Assembly: GCF_002154695.1 (NCBI RefSeq)
Contig: NZ_MTAV01000070.1
Span: 1-60,987 of the forward strand
Source of the DNA: Nostoc sp. T09
GTDB lineage: Bacteria > Cyanobacteriota > Cyanobacteriia > Cyanobacteriales > Nostocaceae
DNA length: 60,987 bases
Reading direction: 5' to 3'
Shown: one piece after another, positions 36,068 through 47,029 of the stretch
Position numbering within the stretch: the first letter of the stretch is position 1
Layout of the letters: every line of letters starts with the position of its first letter
The notes under the pieces: generated by a model
What the model saw: the letters and a program-made list of their open reading frames with translations, nothing else
Told to the model about the DNA's origin: nothing
Database searches by the model: none
Position numbers and translations under genes: made by a program

Positions 36068-36574
36068 ATGAGCAAGTATCATCGCCCACTTTATAAAGAT
36101 AAACACAGCACCCAGACTCTTCAGCAAGGACTCAATGAATATTACGCGGTGAATCCGAATGTCACCAATCCTCAAGAACTGCTACCAGAATTTGCCAGAA
36201 TTTTGCTGGCGCATGATGCCAGTCATGTTATCTACGGCTGTGATACGGGGATGTATGATGAACTAAAGTTGTTGCCGCTGATTTGGTGGACAAGCGATTA
36301 CAAATTTCGTGACCACTTACAAACGCTGAAAGATCCAACTATCAGTCCGGCAATTCGTATCATGTATGACGACTTGATCAAACAGCATGGAGTTTTGTGG
36401 TTATATAGTTCGATTTTCTTAACTTTGCCACAATTAGTACCAGAATTAACGCAGATGTGGTTCAAAAGTCGCCAGAGAAAGTCTTATGTTCCCTTCTTGA
36501 ATTTTGAACCACTGCTAGAGCGATCACTCTTAGATATTCGCCAAGAGTTTGACCTTTTGCCTTTGATCGAGTAA
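36068..36574 (+). CDS. Coq4-family-like protein
   Basis: The 168-residue soluble protein contains HDASH followed by eleven residues and Glu (HDxxHx11E, near residues 49-65), the metal motif of Coq4, an enzyme of ubiquinone C1 decarboxylation and hydroxylation in other organisms. The remainder is helical (LQQGLNEYYAVNPNVTNPQE; TQMWFKSRQRKSYVPFLNFE). Cyanobacteria make plastoquinone and not ubiquinone, so the role must differ. The divergent TetR gene and operator imply tight control by a signal molecule. The call rests mostly on this one motif and general size; the alternative is an unrelated helical protein. Confidence 0.6.
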   Translation: MSKYHRPLYKDKHSTQTLQQGLNEYYAVNPNVTNPQELLPEFARILLAHDASHVIYGCDTGMYDELKLLPLIWWTSDYKFRDHLQTLKDPTISPAIRIMYDDLIKQHGVLWLYSSIFLTLPQLVPELTQMWFKSRQRKSYVPFLNFEPLLERSLLDIRQEFDLLPLIE

Positions 36575-36590
36575 TTGCTAACCGCTGAAT

Positions 36591-38609
36591 TTAAAAGGAA
36601 ATTGCTCTGTTCAATTGACTGGTTTTATTTCCATTTTCTGGGTTGGTTGCTCCTTGGTAAAGAACCTCGGATACAGTTTGCAATAATTCCTGAGTTGTGT
36701 AAGGTTTAGAGATAAATTTGTTGACAGTCGTATTTTTGGCAATTTTATTGCAGGCTACCAGACCGCTAACAGCAACAATCTTCACCAGCGGATTCATTGT
36801 TTGCAATGTGCGAATGGTAGTTGCACCATCCATCAATGGCATCATCATATCTACCAAAACCAGACTAATTTCATTATGGTAGCGGGCATAAAGTGCGATC
36901 GCTTCAATACCATTGCTAGCAGTCATAACCTTGTAGTTATAACTTTCTAAGGAAATTTTAGTAGTTTCGAGAATTTGAGCTTCGTCATCTATTACTAAAA
37001 TTAATTCTCCATTGCCATGTGGCAGTTCGAGATTTTCGGCTTGAGATGTTGCCATAGTCTCTACTGCTGGTAAGAATAATTTAAATTCAGTTCCTTTACC
37101 GATTTGGCTATGCACATTAATAAAACCACCGTGACTTTTGATGATTCCTCTCACGGTTGAAAGACCTAAACCTGTACCTTTACCAACCTCTTTAGTAGTA
37201 AAAAATGGCTCAAATATTCTATCTAAGATTTCTGGTGGCATCCCCATTCCTGTATCCGCAACAGTAATGACAATATAGGGGCCAACATGAGCATCCAGAT
37301 TCATCCGGGCATATTGTTCATCAACTAACAAATTTTTGGCAGAAATAGTCAGCTTACCACCGTTGGGCATGGCATCACGAGCATTGACTGTGAGGTTCAT
37401 CAGTACTTGATGTAAGTGTGTGGCATCTCCAATCACAGCCCAAAGTTCGGAGTTAATATTTATCGAAAATTCAATTGATTTGGGAAATGTGCCATGAACA
37501 ATCTGCTCAATTTCTGAGAATAGGCGGTCAATTAGCACAATTGAACGTTTACCTTCAACCCCGCGTGCAAACTGTAACACTTGCTTAACTAAAGCAGCTC
37601 CGCGTTTAGAGTTAGTTTCAATTGTTCGATACATTTGCTGACTCCATTCCTCAGAATGAGAGCGTTTTAGCTGTAGCAGTTGTGATGCTGACAAAATGGG
37701 TGTGAGTATATTGTTGAGGTCATGAGCAATGCCGCCAGCAAGTGTACCCAAACTCTCTAAGCGTTGCGTGCGAAGAAATTGGCTTTCCAGTTGTTTTTTT
37801 TCTGTAATGTCGGTGTTAACTGTCAAAATCGATTTAGGTTGTCCATCTTGATCCCGCATTAAAGTCCAACGACTGGCAACAATAATTGTTTGATTTTGTT
37901 TAGTAACTTGCTGTAATTCACCTTGCCAGCAGCCATATTCCAATAAACTTGTGCGGATAGTTTGTAGTTGAGGTAAGATATCTGCTGAATAGAGAAGCTG
38001 ATTGATATTTTTGCCAATTACTTCTGTTGCTTGCCATCCGTATAAATTTTCAGCCCCTTGGTTCCAAAAACTGATTTGATTATCCCAATCGTTAACAATA
38101 ATTGCATCTGTAGCGATATCTAGCAAAGCAGCTTGTTCATGAATTTTTTGTTCTGCTTGCTGGCGCTCAGAAATTTCCCTCTCCAAACGTTGATTTTGCT
38201 CTTGGAGTGTCTTAGTTAAGTTACGCAGCTGGAGATGAAGTTCAATCCGGGCTAAAACTTCTTCGTGCTGTAGCGGTTTAGTAACGTAATCCACTGCTCC
38301 CAAACTCAAGCCTTTGACCTTATCCACTGTTTCTGTGAGTGCGGTCATGAAAATGATGGGAATATCTTTTGTGCGTGCATTCGCTTTTAAACGGCGACAG
38401 GTTTCAAAACCGTCTATTTCTGGCATGAGTACGTCCAACAGCATCATATCAGGTGGGGCATACTCAGCTCTGGCGATCGCACTTTCGCCATCTTCCGCAA
38501 CTAAAACAGTAAATCCTGTATCGGCTAAAAAATCAAACAACATTTCTAAATTTGTCGGGGTGTCATCAACAATTAAGATGACACCTTTATGACTTAAATT
38601 AATATTCAT
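36591..38609 (-). CDS. Hybrid histidine kinase, REC-PAS-kinase-REC
   Basis: Domain order is receiver 1 (residues about 10-130, [14 protein letters not shown], Asp in [12 protein letters not shown]), coiled coil, PAS (about 155-275, [20 protein letters not shown]), H-box [20 protein letters not shown], ATPase boxes ([29 protein letters not shown]) and receiver 2 near the C-terminus ([13 protein letters not shown], Asp in [11 protein letters not shown]). The two receivers flanking a HWE/NtrB-like kinase core suggest a phosphorelay. No membrane segment is present. It ends 16 bp from the stop codon of the Coq4-like gene, tail to tail. It lies 145 bp downstream of the giant kinase gene on the same strand. 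Confidence 0.93.
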   Translation of the reverse strand: MNINLSHKGVILIVDDTPTNLEMLFDFLADTGFTVLVAEDGESAIARAEYAPPDMMLLDVLMPEIDGFETCRRLKANARTKDIPIIFMTALTETVDKVKGLSLGAVDYVTKPLQHEEVLARIELHLQLRNLTKTLQEQNQRLEREISERQQAEQKIHEQAALLDIATDAIIVNDWDNQISFWNQGAENLYGWQATEVIGKNINQLLYSADILPQLQTIRTSLLEYGCWQGELQQVTKQNQTIIVASRWTLMRDQDGQPKSILTVNTDITEKKQLESQFLRTQRLESLGTLAGGIAHDLNNILTPILSASQLLQLKRSHSEEWSQQMYRTIETNSKRGAALVKQVLQFARGVEGKRSIVLIDRLFSEIEQIVHGTFPKSIEFSININSELWAVIGDATHLHQVLMNLTVNARDAMPNGGKLTISAKNLLVDEQYARMNLDAHVGPYIVITVADTGMGMPPEILDRIFEPFFTTKEVGKGTGLGLSTVRGIIKSHGGFINVHSQIGKGTEFKLFLPAVETMATSQAENLELPHGNGELILVIDDEAQILETTKISLESYNYKVMTASNGIEAIALYARYHNEISLVLVDMMMPLMDGATTIRTLQTMNPLVKIVAVSGLVACNKIAKNTTVNKFISKPYTTQELLQTVSEVLYQGATNPENGNKTSQLNRAISF

Positions 38610-38754
38610 AAAACCTCATTTTTAAATCAGGCAGAGGTCAGCAACTATGTTAATCTACATCCCTATTACCGTTGTGCGGAAGTTAAAACTCAAAAGTCAA
38701 ATGGCAATTACAAATGACAAGCCCCACCAATGAGATTTAACTACGCCGAACTAC

Positions 38755-41700
38755 TTACTTATTTTCTGCAAACTGTGAATATTGTTTAATAAAATCTACG
38801 ATTTGTCTTCCTTTAAACTCTTTAGCAAGTTTGCGCAAATGAGTAGTAAACGGTAACAATTGTTCATCCATCTCCTCTAATTGTGTTGCTTTTTGGGCAA
38901 TACTCCTGAGGTCTCCTTTCATTGCTAAATCTAGCAAAATTGCAATTTCCTCTGCTGGTGGAGGAATCAACTGTAAATTTTGAATTTTTGATTTTAGATT
39001 AACATCTTTTTGTTCTTTTGGATCGTTGTCTGTCTCTTCATAAATCCATTCCAAGCCTAAGTGAATTCTTAATTTTTCTAAAAGTTCTGTTAACCGGAAT
39101 GGTTTAGGCAGAAAGTCATTACAGCCTAATTCTAGACTCTGCTTTTGCTCAAAATCAAAAACGCTAGCTGATATAGCAATTACTACTACTTCTTTGAAGT
39201 TTGGTAACATCCTCAAGCGATGGGTGGCTTCAAAACCATCCATCACAGTCATTACCAAGTCCATAAAAATTAAATCTGGCTTAAATACTGCTGCTTTGTC
39301 AAGACAGTCTAAGCCATCTGTTGCTTCTAAAACTTCAAAACCTAATGGCTGTAGTATATTGACTAAAACAGAACGATTTGACCATTTATCATCTACTACT
39401 AAAATCTTCTTTTGATCACCAGCAAAACCAATAATGTTACGTTCAACAACTTTCTTAAGATTCATTGGATAAGCAACCTCAGCTAAATCCAAATCTAGCC
39501 AGAAAACGCTGCCTTTACCTAAAGTACTTTTGACCTTGAGTTCACCGCCCATCATCTCAACTAATTGACGGCTAATTGCCAATCCTAAACCTGTACCTTC
39601 TGTCTTGCGGCTATCTTCTCCTACCTGCTTAAAGGGCAAAAATATTTCTTCTAATTGCTCCTCGGCTATACCTATACCTGTATCTTCTACTTGAAACCGT
39701 ATTTTTCCTTCCTGATAGCCTACCTGAAATTTTACACTACCTTTTTCGGTAAATTTGACAGCATTACTCAGTAAATTAATTAAAACTTGCCGTAACCGTT
39801 TTACATCTGCTCGCACAACTTTAGGTACAGGTGATATCTGATTATAAACTAAAGCAATTCCTTTTTGTTCGCTCCGAATCTGGCAGATTTGCACAATACT
39901 TTCAAGAAATTCTGGAAAAGAAAATTCTGTAGGATAAAGTTCTAATTTTCCTGCTTCAATTTTAGAAAGATCTAAAATATCGTTAATCAGTGTTAGTAAA
40001 TGTTCGCCACATTGATGAATGATGTTTATACCATTCTTTTGTTCAGCAGTGAAAGTGTTATTTTTATTCAAAATTTGAGCATACCCCAAAATCCCATTGA
40101 GGGGTGTGCGCAGTTCATGGCTCATGCTAGCGAGGAATTGGCTTTTGGCGCGGTTGGCGGTTTCCGCTGCTTCTTCAGCACGTTGGCGATCCCTTCGGGC
40201 AGCTTCGCTAACGCGGATTTCCTGTTGCAGTTGTAAATTTTTAGCTTGTAATTCCAGAGTTCGCTCTTTTACCCTAAATTCTAGCGTGCGATTATATTCT
40301 TCTAAATCCTGATAAAGACGCGCATTTTCAATTGAAATTGCTGCTTGGGATGATAAAATTTGTAATATTTCCAAGCGCTGTGGTGTAAATGCCCCAGTGG
40401 TTAAATTATTTTCTAAGTAAAGAATGCCAATTAGTTTTCCTTGATTCACAATTGGCGTACATAAAATAGATTTTGGTTTTTGGGTGATGATATAGTTATC
40501 CAGGTTAAATACAGCTTCACTGGTAGCATCATTCAAAACCACGTTTTTCTGTGTTCTCTGCACGTAGTTGATGATGGATATTGGTAGTTGCTGACTACTT
40601 TCTACAGGTATTGATTGCTGGACATTTATTTCATCTTTATCTATACCTCCTGAAGCTGCTATCTGTAACTTTCCTGCTGTTTCTAAAATTAAAAATCCCT
40701 TTTCGGCACCCGCATTTTCAATTAAAATTTGCATCAAATTAGTTAGCAACTTATCTAGAAAAATTTCCCCAGAAAGTGCTTGCGAAGCTTTCATAACTGC
40801 GGCTAAATCTAAACCCCCAGAACTACCTATAGTTGTAGAGCTAATTGTCTGATTTACCTCTAGACTTTTGGTTTTTCGCTTCAGACCTTGGGAGAAAATA
40901 TGCGGATATTTTGCTTCAAAGTCTTTAATTTTAACTGTGGCTCCCCATTGAGCATAAGCATAGTAAGATTGAGTTAAATAATCTCTAGCCAAGTTTTCCC
41001 TACCACGCTCAAAATAAAACTCAGCTGCTAATTCTGAGGCTACTGCTTCTTCATGGAGAAATCCCTGTTCTTTGGCGTTAGAGATGGCGCGATCGTACAG
41101 ATCCATTGCTACTAAATGTTGTCCCAAAACTCGCGCTTTCTCTGCTTCCACCAAATCGTATTTGTGCTGAAAGTTCATCGGAGCATGAACAGCCCATTCT
41201 TGCATTTTCTGTTGATTTTGGGTAACTTTTTCGAGAATTTGTGGTTGTTCTTCCTTTAAAACATGAGGATATTGAGCCAACAGAGCGAGAGAATAATATA
41301 ACCTATAAGTACCATTCAAACTCAGACCGTTTACGCCCCCTAGATGTTTTTCTGCTAAAGTTGTGTAGTGAAGCGATCGCGGGTAATCTTTAGCAAAATA
41401 ATAGAGGATCGCCCTGGAAAAGTAAGCCGCAAACAACAACATATTGTTATCGGCTTTGATTAACTTTGGTAACAGGGCATTAGCATCGAGAATTTCCCCA
41501 TGACAATGGTATTCTTCCTCTGGCGCATCCAGTAATTTTAATACTGCAATTCGCCAACTCTTGAGGTAAGAACTATGAAAATCGAGTTTGAGTTTGATTA
41601 AAGAATCAAGATGCTGCGTTTGCTTTTGTGCAACTACTTCCAGCGGTTGACCAATAAAAAACATCTGGTCACAAGCATAGAAAAAATCATAGCCAGACCA

Positions 41701-44700
41701 TTCCAAATCTCCAAATTCTAACCCCGTTTGCACTCCGTCCAACAAAGGAGCAATACATTCTCTGGCGTGTTCTTTCCAATGGATAATATGACCGTGAACT
41801 ATATTATGAACAGCGGCTTTTAATTGTTTAGCATTAAATTGCTCTAACAGCTTTAAACCGAGTTTGCCATAGCGATATCCTGTTTCAATATCTCCTAAAA
41901 TAGCGCAGAGAATTAAGCCATAAAGAGCATATCCAAATGCAGATAGTGATGTATTACCATGTTCAACACTTTGGTTGACAAGTGTAAAAGCAATGCTGGG
42001 AAATACCTCTGGAGTCGTCGCATAAGCAGGAGCCGCACAGCTGACTAAAATTCGCATGATTGCTAAATGCTCTGCATCAGTCATTTCTGGTCGGTTCGCC
42101 AACTCTTCCACATCCATCTTTTCAGGCGGAACAGTTGCTAGAGTTACACCCATCATATCCAGAACTTTTAGCCCAGTTTCTAACGCGGCTTTCATTTGAT
42201 TTCTCTGGATATAAAACAGCATTTGTAGTTCATAAATTTTGACTTTATCAAGCAGACTTTTCGCCTGTTTGAGAACTACTTCTGCCAGACTTGTGGCTCG
42301 TTCGGCATTGAGATTTAGATACTCGGCTCCTGTTGCCTCTACATACAAATCTAATGTCAAATTATATTGATGATGCCAGCTATCATCAGGCAGAAGTTCC
42401 AGTCCCTTCGATAAATACCGAACGGCAGTTTCATAAGCTGTTGCGGCTTTGGCTTTCTTGCCGGCAATTAAATTAAGTTGTGCGAGTTTATCTTTTTCAG
42501 ATTTCTCGGTAATTAATTCAGCACCAATATTTAACTGGTTGACAATTTCAAAGATATTTTCTTCGATTTCTGCTTCCGAAGTATGCTTAAGTAACAGTTC
42601 ACCAATTTTCAGGTGAGTTTGTTTTTTATCCTCTGGGAGAATCAGAGAATAAGCGGCTTGCTGCACTCGGTCATGCAGGAATTTGTAGGTAATTGTTGAC
42701 TGGGCAGTTTCCGGCACAGTCGTTATGTTGTCTGACTCAAATACCAGAGGAATTTTGTAAGACTGGTTTAAGGGAAGAACTAATCCTGCCTGTAAAGACT
42801 CCCATAAATCTTTAGCGGTTTCTGATAAAGTTTTTTCATTAACAATACTCAGAATATCTAAAGTAAACTTGTCACCAATACAAGCAGCTAACTTTAAAAC
42901 ATTTTGTGTAGTCGGCAACAGCTTTTGAATCTGGCTGACCATTAATTCAATCACATTATCAGTGATATCAATATTTTGTAGACGATGGATGTTCCACTGC
43001 CAACAACCTTCACTGAAATTAAATGATAATAAGTTCTCTTGATAGAGAGATTTAAGTAGCTGAGTTAAGAAAAAAGGATTACCTTGAGTTTTGTTGTAAA
43101 CTAAATCAGCTAATGATTCTGAATTTTCTGAGTGAGTGTGGAGAGTATCACTGACTAATTGGTTGACATGAGAAATCCGCAAAGTCTGAAGTACAATATT
43201 GTTGACAACTGCACCAGATTTTTGAATTTCTTCTAAAGTCAATATCAAAGGATGAGTTACATTGACTTCGTTATCTCGATACGCACCAATCATTAATACA
43301 TATTGACTATCTGGGTCAGTGGCAAGCAACTGAATCAACTTTAATGAAGCTGAATCTGCCCATTGTAAGTCATCCAAGAACACTACCAACGGATGTTCGG
43401 GTTTACAAAATACATGAATAAATTGTTGAAACAGTCGATTAAATCGGTTTTGCGATTCAGCAGGGCCTAATTGCGGAACTTCTGGTTGAGTCCCAATAAT
43501 TCTTTCTAGTTCAGGAATAACATCAATAATAACTTGAGCATTGTTACCCAGAGCAGCCAAAATCTTTGCTTGCCAAATTGCTATTTGCTTGCTACTTTCT
43601 GTTAATAACTGCCTGATTAATTCTTGAAAAGCTTGAATTAAAGAAGCATAAGGGATATTACGTTTAAATTGGTCAAACTTACCTGAAATAAAATAGCCTC
43701 TTTGCCGGACTATGGGTTTATGAACTTCATTGACTAAGCAGGATTTTCCTATACCAGAGTACCCACTTACTAACATCATCTCAGTTGCCCCAAGACTAAC
43801 TCGCTCAAAGGCATTCATGAGAATGGCAACTTCTTTCTCGCGGCCATAAAGTTTTTGGGGAATGAGAAATTGGCTATATAAATCAAGCTGTCCGATGCAG
43901 AAATCCGCAATTTTTTCAGTAGCTTGTAGTTGTTGTAAGCATTCTTCTAAGTCTGCTTTGAGTCCCAAAGCATTTTGATATCTATCTTCAGCAGTTTTGG
44001 CTAATAATTTCATCACAATATCAGAAACTACCGCAGGAATTTTTGAGTTAATTTCTTTAGGAGGTACTGGTGTTTTAGCAATGTGGCAATGAACTAATTC
44101 TAAAGAGTCATGGGCTTGAAAAGGTAGCTGCCCCGTTAACATTTCATAGAAAGTGGCACCTAAAGAGTAAAAATCAGTACGATAATCAATTGAACGATTC
44201 ATCCTGCCTGTTTGTTCTGGGGACATATAGGCGAGGGTGCCTTCTAACAAATTAGGATCGCTGGGATTCTGACTTTCTTTGGATAAACATGATGAAATAC
44301 TAAAGTCAATAATTTTAACTTGGTCTGTTTGCGAATTAATTAAAATATTTTGCGGCTTAATATCTTTATGAATAATATTATTTTGATGTAATTGTGAAAG
44401 AATATTAGCTAATTGAATAGCAATGTTCAAAAAAATGCTTAAGTCAAAATTTTGGGTAGTAATAAAATTTTTTAGAGGTTCTCCTGCAAAATCTGTCAGA
44501 ATTAGTGCTAAACCATTTTGATAATTTTCCAAAGCCAGGGGTTTAACAATTCCTTCTATTTCTAAAGGTTGGAGTATTTGATATTCATGTCTTAATTGAG
44601 TCAGCTGTTGTATGGTGGGATACTCAGTTTTCAGAGTTTTAATAATTACCGATGTTTGCTCTGGCTCTCGTAAGGCACGATAAACACAGGTAGTAGTGCC

Positions 44701-44748
44701 GTCATACAGAACTTCGATGAGATTATAACCAGCAATGGTAATACTCAT
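38755..44748 (-). CDS. Giant Ser/Thr kinase-AAA-GAF-histidine kinase-receiver hybrid
   Basis: About 1997 residues from the Met at 44748 (MSITIAGYNLIEVLYDG). The N-terminal Ser/Thr kinase domain has HKDIKPQNILI, DFS in place of DFG, and GTLAYMSPEQTGRMNR. An AAA_16-type ATPase follows (Walker A GYSGIGKS, Walker B VVFLDDLQWADS), then a long helical TPR-like region, a GAF domain (GAEKGFLILETAGKLQ) and a coiled coil. Last come a HisKA/ATPase kinase ([31 protein letters not shown]) and a receiver (Asp in LIFMDLVM), plus a C-terminal helical module. Proteins of this layout are the HstK-type kinases of filamentous cyanobacteria. An ORF start at 44823 adds 25 residues of no protein character. Confidence 0.94.
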   Translation of the reverse strand: MSITIAGYNLIEVLYDGTTTCVYRALREPEQTSVIIKTLKTEYPTIQQLTQLRHEYQILQPLEIEGIVKPLALENYQNGLALILTDFAGEPLKNFITTQNFDLSIFLNIAIQLANILSQLHQNNIIHKDIKPQNILINSQTDQVKIIDFSISSCLSKESQNPSDPNLLEGTLAYMSPEQTGRMNRSIDYRTDFYSLGATFYEMLTGQLPFQAHDSLELVHCHIAKTPVPPKEINSKIPAVVSDIVMKLLAKTAEDRYQNALGLKADLEECLQQLQATEKIADFCIGQLDLYSQFLIPQKLYGREKEVAILMNAFERVSLGATEMMLVSGYSGIGKSCLVNEVHKPIVRQRGYFISGKFDQFKRNIPYASLIQAFQELIRQLLTESSKQIAIWQAKILAALGNNAQVIIDVIPELERIIGTQPEVPQLGPAESQNRFNRLFQQFIHVFCKPEHPLVVFLDDLQWADSASLKLIQLLATDPDSQYVLMIGAYRDNEVNVTHPLILTLEEIQKSGAVVNNIVLQTLRISHVNQLVSDTLHTHSENSESLADLVYNKTQGNPFFLTQLLKSLYQENLLSFNFSEGCWQWNIHRLQNIDITDNVIELMVSQIQKLLPTTQNVLKLAACIGDKFTLDILSIVNEKTLSETAKDLWESLQAGLVLPLNQSYKIPLVFESDNITTVPETAQSTITYKFLHDRVQQAAYSLILPEDKKQTHLKIGELLLKHTSEAEIEENIFEIVNQLNIGAELITEKSEKDKLAQLNLIAGKKAKAATAYETAVRYLSKGLELLPDDSWHHQYNLTLDLYVEATGAEYLNLNAERATSLAEVVLKQAKSLLDKVKIYELQMLFYIQRNQMKAALETGLKVLDMMGVTLATVPPEKMDVEELANRPEMTDAEHLAIMRILVSCAAPAYATTPEVFPSIAFTLVNQSVEHGNTSLSAFGYALYGLILCAILGDIETGYRYGKLGLKLLEQFNAKQLKAAVHNIVHGHIIHWKEHARECIAPLLDGVQTGLEFGDLEWSGYDFFYACDQMFFIGQPLEVVAQKQTQHLDSLIKLKLDFHSSYLKSWRIAVLKLLDAPEEEYHCHGEILDANALLPKLIKADNNMLLFAAYFSRAILYYFAKDYPRSLHYTTLAEKHLGGVNGLSLNGTYRLYYSLALLAQYPHVLKEEQPQILEKVTQNQQKMQEWAVHAPMNFQHKYDLVEAEKARVLGQHLVAMDLYDRAISNAKEQGFLHEEAVASELAAEFYFERGRENLARDYLTQSYYAYAQWGATVKIKDFEAKYPHIFSQGLKRKTKSLEVNQTISSTTIGSSGGLDLAAVMKASQALSGEIFLDKLLTNLMQILIENAGAEKGFLILETAGKLQIAASGGIDKDEINVQQSIPVESSQQLPISIINYVQRTQKNVVLNDATSEAVFNLDNYIITQKPKSILCTPIVNQGKLIGILYLENNLTTGAFTPQRLEILQILSSQAAISIENARLYQDLEEYNRTLEFRVKERTLELQAKNLQLQQEIRVSEAARRDRQRAEEAAETANRAKSQFLASMSHELRTPLNGILGYAQILNKNNTFTAEQKNGINIIHQCGEHLLTLINDILDLSKIEAGKLELYPTEFSFPEFLESIVQICQIRSEQKGIALVYNQISPVPKVVRADVKRLRQVLINLLSNAVKFTEKGSVKFQVGYQEGKIRFQVEDTGIGIAEEQLEEIFLPFKQVGEDSRKTEGTGLGLAISRQLVEMMGGELKVKSTLGKGSVFWLDLDLAEVAYPMNLKKVVERNIIGFAGDQKKILVVDDKWSNRSVLVNILQPLGFEVLEATDGLDCLDKAAVFKPDLIFMDLVMTVMDGFEATHRLRMLPNFKEVVVIAISASVFDFEQKQSLELGCNDFLPKPFRLTELLEKLRIHLGLEWIYEETDNDPKEQKDVNLKSKIQNLQLIPPPAEEIAILLDLAMKGDLRSIAQKATQLEEMDEQLLPFTTHLRKLAKEFKGRQIVDFIKQYSQFAENK

Positions 44749-45073
44749 GTTTGATTTAAATTTTGTTAAATTTTTATTAAATTTACTCAGGTGTTCAGCT
44801 GATATCGCTATCCACAAATGCACACAGATATTTATCTGTGGTTACTTATTTATCTTAATTCGGATTTTTGCTAGCAGTCTTTTCCTGTTCGATAAGATTC
44901 ACGTGTTATCGGTCTTTGATTCTAATTTACGATGTATGAAATAGAGTCCTAAATGTTTTTAAACGGGCGCAGAAGTTTGCGCGGTGAAGCTTAGAGGTTT
45001 TATCAATTATTGTAAATAAATATGAATGCTTAATTAAGGGAAAAGCTGCTTCTTTGCTGCTATGTGTATTCTA

Positions 45074-46795
45074 TTAAGCATGAGAGATGGGGAGAGCGAT
45101 ACCTCCGGTGGGCAAAGCGATCGCAAACTCTGTACCTTGATTTAATTCAGATTGGCAGGTAATTTTACCTTGATGTTTTTCTACTACAATCTGATAGCTA
45201 ATTGCTAAACCCAAGCCTGTACCAATACCTCGTGGTTTAGTTGTGAAAAATGTTTCAAATATTTTTTGTTGCGTGTCTGGTGCAATCCCAGGCCCATTAT
45301 CTGCAATTCGCACAACTACAAAATTATCTTCCCAGCGTTCAGTGATGATGGTAATTTCAGGTTTAAATAAGGAATTTTCAGCCCATTTTTCCTCTACAGC
45401 ATCGATCGCATTACTCAGGATATTCATAAATACCTGATAAAGTAAACCTGTATAACCTGGAATTGCGGGAATCTCCCCATAGTTGCGAATAACGCTGATA
45501 CCTTTTTTCAAGCGATTGTTCAAAATCAACAATGTACTATCGATACAAGGATGTATTTCTACCAACTGCGCGTCACCCTCATCTAAACGAGAGAAATCTT
45601 TCAAACTTCGGACAATTTCGCGGGTGCGATCAACCCCAACTTCCATAGAATTGAAGAGTTTTGGCAAATCAGCTTCCAGAAATTCTAAATCAATCTCTTT
45701 TGCTAAATATTGTACTGCATCGGGAGGATTGGGAACTTCAGCTTGGTATGTTTGTAGTAGGGCTAACAAATCATCAATATAAGTTTTTGCGTGTACAAGA
45801 TTGCCAGAAATAAAGTTTACTGGATTATTAATTTCATGGGCAACGCCAGTTAACATCCGTCCCAAACTGGACATTTTTTCACTTTGAATTAGTCGTGCTT
45901 GGGCTTCAGCTTGTTGTGCTTCTAAAAGGTGCTTTACCTGTTGGATGAGTTGGTTAAGAGAACTAGCTAATGCACCTATTTCGTCTGTTGTCGTTACAGG
46001 TGCTTGCAGGTCAAAATTGGCTTCTTGAGTAACTTTCTGCGCTACATTTGTGACTGCATTAATCGGACGAGCGATAATGCGGCTGATAGACAAAGCGAGG
46101 ATAGCAGCGATCGCCACTGACAGCAGGATACTACCGACAATAATCTGAGCTTGGATCACCGCAGCCTGATTTTGGGCGGTATCGGCTGCTTCTTGGCGTT
46201 CTCGTACTGTTTTGGCAAATTCGGTTAACTCATGGGCAAATTGATAAAATTTCTTTGCAGTCTGACTGGTGCTAAATTCTAAAATTAATTGCTGCGCTTT
46301 CGCCAATTGCTCTGGCTTTGAATTGAGTGACGAAATTTGTTGGCACAGCGCCTTGAGTTGGGATAAATATACTACTGTAGTAGTATCATACTTCTTCAGT
46401 AAAGCTTGCAAATTCGCTTCCGAACTGGTTTGGCTCAATTCCTGCAACTGAGAAATTACAGTTTCAGCTTCCGTTATATCCATTAGAAGATCAGATGTTT
46501 GCTGTTGCACTGCTTGCGACTGCTGCAACAGAGTTAGTATTTCTGGCTGGTGGGTCTGTATTCCTAACATTTTTCCTTGTAAAGTACTTAACAAACCTCC
46601 CTCCTCATCCGCCAACATCATCTGATATCTAGCTTTTTGGAAGTAGCGATCGCCTATGACCAATCCTATGGTTATTCCTACAACCCCAATTCCCAAAGCC
46701 AGACCATACCCAAAGACGATTTTTTGCCGAATACTTAATCGATAGAATAATTGTTTAAGCCAGTTAGAGGATTTTTGTACAGATATTTCTGTCAT
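45074..46795 (-). CDS. Membrane sensor histidine kinase with HAMP domain
   Basis: The Met at 46795 is preceded by AAAGGCG. Two membrane helices (about 25-45 and 220-245) bracket a ~170-residue extracytoplasmic helical sensor. A HAMP linker follows ([20 protein letters not shown]), then the kinase core: H-box [21 protein letters not shown]-box [24 protein letters not shown] and [13 protein letters not shown]. No ligand-binding signature is visible in the sensor. The core shares the long cassette with two other kinases in the window. A TTG at 46810 is a weaker alternative start. Confidence 0.92.
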   Translation of the reverse strand: MTEISVQKSSNWLKQLFYRLSIRQKIVFGYGLALGIGVVGITIGLVIGDRYFQKARYQMMLADEEGGLLSTLQGKMLGIQTHQPEILTLLQQSQAVQQQTSDLLMDITEAETVISQLQELSQTSSEANLQALLKKYDTTTVVYLSQLKALCQQISSLNSKPEQLAKAQQLILEFSTSQTAKKFYQFAHELTEFAKTVRERQEAADTAQNQAAVIQAQIIVGSILLSVAIAAILALSISRIIARPINAVTNVAQKVTQEANFDLQAPVTTTDEIGALASSLNQLIQQVKHLLEAQQAEAQARLIQSEKMSSLGRMLTGVAHEINNPVNFISGNLVHAKTYIDDLLALLQTYQAEVPNPPDAVQYLAKEIDLEFLEADLPKLFNSMEVGVDRTREIVRSLKDFSRLDEGDAQLVEIHPCIDSTLLILNNRLKKGISVIRNYGEIPAIPGYTGLLYQVFMNILSNAIDAVEEKWAENSLFKPEITIITERWEDNFVVVRIADNGPGIAPDTQQKIFETFFTTKPRGIGTGLGLAISYQIVVEKHQGKITCQSELNQGTEFAIALPTGGIALPISHA

Positions 46796-47029
46796 GGTCG
46801 CCTTTTCCAAAAGTCAGACACAATTCTTTTGCTGTTGATAAACCTGAAACCCAACCCTGATAGCTATTTGGTAAGTTTTTACTTGCTGCTATGGCAGTAA
46901 CTTCTGTGCCTTTTTCTGTAAATTTGATACCAAATGCGTTTTCAGTTTATCAAAGGTTGCTTTTGTCTACCCTGGTGAAAAACACTGAAACTATTAAGAT
47001 TAGAAGCATCCGCCTACTAAATACCCGCC

